From the NCBI GenBank assembly GCA_023392075.1, contig JAEVZU010000127.1, forward strand, positions 1 through 7,777: DNA of 7,777 nucleotides, in the 5' to 3' direction. The position numbers were made by a program, and so were the translations under genes. Source of the stretch: Bacillota bacterium. GTDB lineage: Bacteria > Bacillota > Clostridia > Acetivibrionales > DSM-1351. Position 1 is the first letter of the stretch; every line of letters begins with the position of its first letter. Below, one piece after another: positions 5,388 through 7,777 of the stretch. The notes under the pieces were generated by a model. It saw nothing but the letters and a program-made list of their open reading frames with translations. It was not told the DNA's origin and ran no database searches.

Positions 5388-6456
5388 GATGTATACCAAA
5401 GAATTTCTTCAGAATAGGATGCTTGACAGGATCAAGACCGATATAGACAAATCGGAAGGCTCTTTTACCTTTGATGCAATTGCACCGGCAGCCATAGAAC
5501 TTGCGCAGACCTACATAGAACTTGACGGTATATTGGAAAAGGCATTCGCCCAGACAGCCTATGGTGAATGGCTGCAAAAACGAGCCGAAGAATACGGGGT
5601 ATACCGTAAAGCGGGAACCCGCGCATACGGAGCGGTCACATTTTACGGGGCCGACGGAACTGCCGTACCTGAAGGAACCTTGGTCCAGACAGAGGCGGGT
5701 CTGCAGTATGAGACTGTCAAAGAGCTTATAATTTCACAGGGCAATGCCGTCGTCAACATCCGGGCAGTCACTGAAGGAACGCAATACAATATTCCTGCCG
5801 GAACTATCTCCCAGCTGCCTGTTCAGCTAAACGGCATAACAAAAGTGGAAAACACCGGGCCCATAGTCGAAGGCAGGGATATTGAAAGCGAAAGTGATTT
5901 TATACAGAGGCTGCTTTTAAAAGTCAGGAAACCTGCCACCAGCGGCAATGAAAACCATTACAGGCAATGGGCTCTGGAAGTCCCGGGTATAGGTGATTCC
6001 AAAGTTTTTTCGCTCTGGAACGGTGCCGGAACGGTAAAAGTCCTTGTGGTTGACAGCAACAGACATCCGTTAAACCCGGAGGGTGAATTGCTGAAAGCAG
6101 TAAGAGACTATATCAATGATAACAGGCCATTAGGAGCAGATGTTACGGTGGAATCGGCAAAAAGACTGGATATAAATATTACGGCAAATATTGAAATTGA
6201 AAAAGACCATTCCATGGATTTGGTTCTGCAGGAATTCAAAACAAAAATTGTTGACTATTTAAAGACTATCACCTTTCATGATAATTTTGTAAATTACCTG
6301 CAGATAGGAAAAATACTGGTGGATACCTACGGAGTAAAAAGGAGCCATGGCATGAAGGTCAACGGCGGTACCGACGATATTGAAATTGATGTTGAAGAAT
6401 GTCCTGTTCTGAATCAGGTGAACATAGCTCAGACTGTAGAACAGGAGGTATTCTAA
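5380..6456 (+). CDS. xkdT: Baseplate J-like wedge protein, XkdT-like (P2 gpJ / T4 gp6-type)
   Basis: A 358-residue protein of standard Baseplate_J family length. Conserved blocks are EGSFTFDAIAPAAIELAQTY (26-45), the TAYGEWLQKRAEEYGVYRKAG run (59-79), GAVTFYG..GTAVPEGTLV (84-102) and ESESDFIQRLL (169-179), followed by KVRKPATSGNENHYRQWALE (181-200) and PGIGDSKVFSLWNGAGTVKV (202-221). The C-terminal half is alternating alpha/beta. In P2 and T4 these proteins form the ring of wedges that couples fibre binding to sheath contraction. ATG 5380 overlaps the end of the wedge gene upstream by eight bases, and a strong RBS GGGGAGGTGA (5364-5373) lies inside that gene, so the two proteins should be made together. 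No truncation is visible. Confidence 0.95.
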   Translation: MYEMYTKEFLQNRMLDRIKTDIDKSEGSFTFDAIAPAAIELAQTYIELDGILEKAFAQTAYGEWLQKRAEEYGVYRKAGTRAYGAVTFYGADGTAVPEGTLVQTEAGLQYETVKELIISQGNAVVNIRAVTEGTQYNIPAGTISQLPVQLNGITKVENTGPIVEGRDIESESDFIQRLLLKVRKPATSGNENHYRQWALEVPGIGDSKVFSLWNGAGTVKVLVVDSNRHPLNPEGELLKAVRDYINDNRPLGADVTVESAKRLDINITANIEIEKDHSMDLVLQEFKTKIVDYLKTITFHDNFVNYLQIGKILVDTYGVKRSHGMKVNGGTDDIEIDVEECPVLNQVNIAQTVEQEVF

Positions 6457-7158
6457 ATGAAGGAATATTTCAACGGGAAAGCTGAGGATATTACGGCCGA
6501 AAAAAATCTGATGTCCTACATGCCTGGCTATTATAGTGAAAACTATATTATGAGTGACATCCAGAATTCAATTTGTGCCGAACTGGGTGAATTGGACAAA
6601 CATACGTCGGATACTCTAAAACAGCTTTTTGTAAGGTCTGCCACATGGGGGCTGAAACTGTGGGAAGCCGAGCTGGGTATACCTCTAGATTCAAACAAAC
6701 CCGAGGGAATCCGGAAAAATGCTGTTCTGGGGAAAATAAGAGGTTTGGGCATTACAGCACCTGATACCATAAAGGAAATGGCCGAATTATTCTCAGGCGG
6801 AAGAGCCGTTGTTACCGAACTTTACCAGGAATACAAATTCATTGTAAAATTTTTTGGAATCCGGGGTATTCCAGCCAATCTGAGAGAATTGAGCCAGGCC
6901 ATAGAGGAGATAAAGCCTGCCCATCTGACATTCGGTTATGAGTATACCTGGTTGATCTGGTATGAAACTTCAGGTTATCTGTGGGATGAAGTCCGTTTAT
7001 TTACATGGGACGTATTCAGAGTTCAAAAGCCCAAATACGGTATGGGCAGTCCGGTGACATGGGGGATTGCACTCTGGTCGGAGGATATTCGATTCTGGAA
7101 TGTATTAAGGAAGATAACCTGGGAAGAAGTAACAAAAATAAAACTTATTAATTATTAG
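6457..7158 (+). CDS. xkdU: Tail protein XkdU-like (DUF2313, P2 gpI-type) with Trp-rich C-terminal tail
   Basis: A 233-residue protein. The N-terminal 165 residues fit the DUF2313/YmfQ family: LMSYMPGYYSEN (18-29), the WGLKLWEAELGIPLDSNKPE block (64-83) with RKNAVLGKIRG (86-96), GITAPDTIKEMAELF (98-112) and IEEIKPAHLTF (149-159). P2 gpI is a baseplate edge protein that helps connect fibres, so this one probably links XkdT to the fibre gene that follows. Residues 165-233 are an extra Trp-rich region with Trp at 165, 168, 176, 184, 202, 207, 214 and 222, including a repeated pattern WxxxRxxTW. ATG 6457 abuts the xkdT stop, with RBS AGGAGGT (6443-6449). The core family assignment is firm; the role of the tail is unknown. 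Confidence 0.9.
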   Translation: MKEYFNGKAEDITAEKNLMSYMPGYYSENYIMSDIQNSICAELGELDKHTSDTLKQLFVRSATWGLKLWEAELGIPLDSNKPEGIRKNAVLGKIRGLGITAPDTIKEMAELFSGGRAVVTELYQEYKFIVKFFGIRGIPANLRELSQAIEEIKPAHLTFGYEYTWLIWYETSGYLWDEVRLFTWDVFRVQKPKYGMGSPVTWGIALWSEDIRFWNVLRKITWEEVTKIKLINY

Positions 7159-7169
7159 GAGGGACTAGT

Positions 7170-7777
7170 ATGCAATTTACAACTAATTATGATTTTAAAA
7201 AACCGGGAGGAACTGATCTCGTAAATGTTGACGATCTGAATACGAATTTCGACAATATTGATGCTGCACTTACACCATCTGCAGACCAAACGCTTGTACC
7301 GGCTTCAAGCGGTCCTGCAAAACTGTTCCAGTGGGTTTCATGGATTACCAACAGAATCAAGGCCATCACCGGCAAAGACAAATGGTATGAAGCGCCAGAC
7401 ACAAACCTTGCAGACATAGTTTCAACTGCCGCTGCAAACAAGGTGCTGAAACTGAATGGCGATGCCAGGCTGCCGGCCAGTATTACAGGAGATGCAGACA
7501 CACTTGACGGCAAACATGCCGATGCTTTTGCTCCTGTTAATCATACACATGCAGCACCTTTTTCAATAAAAACAGGAACAATACTTGATCAGATGAAAAT
7601 TGCTCCTACACCGGGATATCAAAATCATAAATACCTGGTGTCCATTGCATCCATAGACACTTATGGAAATACCTTCGATATTCCGTTAACAACTGCAGGG
7701 ACATATCCAAACGAGCGTACTGTAGCCAGAGATACCACAAGGCTGGGATATGTATGCTCCCTTGATGAGGTCACTTT
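7170..7777 (+). CDS. Tail fibre / tail-tip protein, N-terminal part (3' truncated by window end)
   Basis: The reading frame is open from ATG 7170 to the window edge, giving 202 residues plus two bases. RBS AGGAGGG (7157-7163) overlaps the xkdU stop. The N-terminus MQFTTNYDFKKPGGTDLVNVDDLNTNFDNIDAAL is a short anchor-like segment common at the start of fibre genes placed after xkdU. Residues 92-127 contain LKLNGDARLPASITGDA, then the fibre motif TLDGKHADAFAPVNHTH, where LDGK is at 112-115 and HTH at 125-127. Beyond residue 130 the sequence is beta-prone and not recognised (KYLVSIASIDTYGNTFDIP). It probably recognises the cell surface, with specificity in the missing C-terminal part. Exact fibre type and full length cannot be judged here. 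Confidence 0.75.
   Translation, partial: MQFTTNYDFKKPGGTDLVNVDDLNTNFDNIDAALTPSADQTLVPASSGPAKLFQWVSWITNRIKAITGKDKWYEAPDTNLADIVSTAAANKVLKLNGDARLPASITGDADTLDGKHADAFAPVNHTHAAPFSIKTGTILDQMKIAPTPGYQNHKYLVSIASIDTYGNTFDIPLTTAGTYPNERTVARDTTRLGYVCSLDEVT

Overview
The window is a stretch of the tail module of a contractile-tailed (myovirus-type) prophage or phage-tail-like particle of the PBSX/XkdK-XkdU family. Every gene lies on the + strand in one tightly packed operon. The likely host is a Firmicute of the Clostridia type. The reasons are PBSX-like gene order, AT-leaning sequence, strong AAGGAGGTGA-type ribosome binding sites and use of GTG and TTG starts. The exact genus cannot be read from the sequence. 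No head, lysis, integration or host gene is visible, so a complete prophage cannot be told from a tailocin.

Layout from left to right: C-terminus of the tail sheath (3-182); tail tube, XkdM-like (271-705); XkdN-like tail assembly chaperone (739-1143) with a -1 frameshift extension running to 1343; a short tape measure protein (1367-2782); LysM tail protein, XkdP-like (2783-3403); hub protein, XkdQ/gpD/gp27-like (3404-4375); a structured leader of about 90 bases; DUF2577/XkdR-like protein with a TTG start (4465-4929); gp25-like wedge protein, XkdS/DUF2634 (4962-5387); baseplate J-like wedge, XkdT (5380-6456); DUF2313/XkdU, P2 gpI-like (6457-7158); and the first 202 residues of a tail fibre or tail-tip protein that runs off the end (7170-7777).

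The products would work together as follows. XkdQ, XkdR and the LysM protein build the central hub. XkdS, XkdT and XkdU form the baseplate around it. The tape measure, guided by the two forms of the chaperone, sets tube length while XkdM polymerises. Sheath subunits then surround the tube, and fibres attach through XkdU.

The most notable signal is a complete programmed -1 frameshift cassette at the end of the chaperone gene. It has an internal Shine-Dalgarno-like AAGGTGG, the slippery heptamer A AAA AAC in the zero frame, a 5-base spacer, a 12-bp hairpin, and a 68-codon -1 frame with no usable start. The tape measure protein also shows an exact 29-residue period in N-terminal tandem repeats and in its tryptophans. 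No gene-free stretch exceeds 300 bases. The two longest are 183-270 and 4376-4464; both contain small inverted repeats and no promoter I would call.
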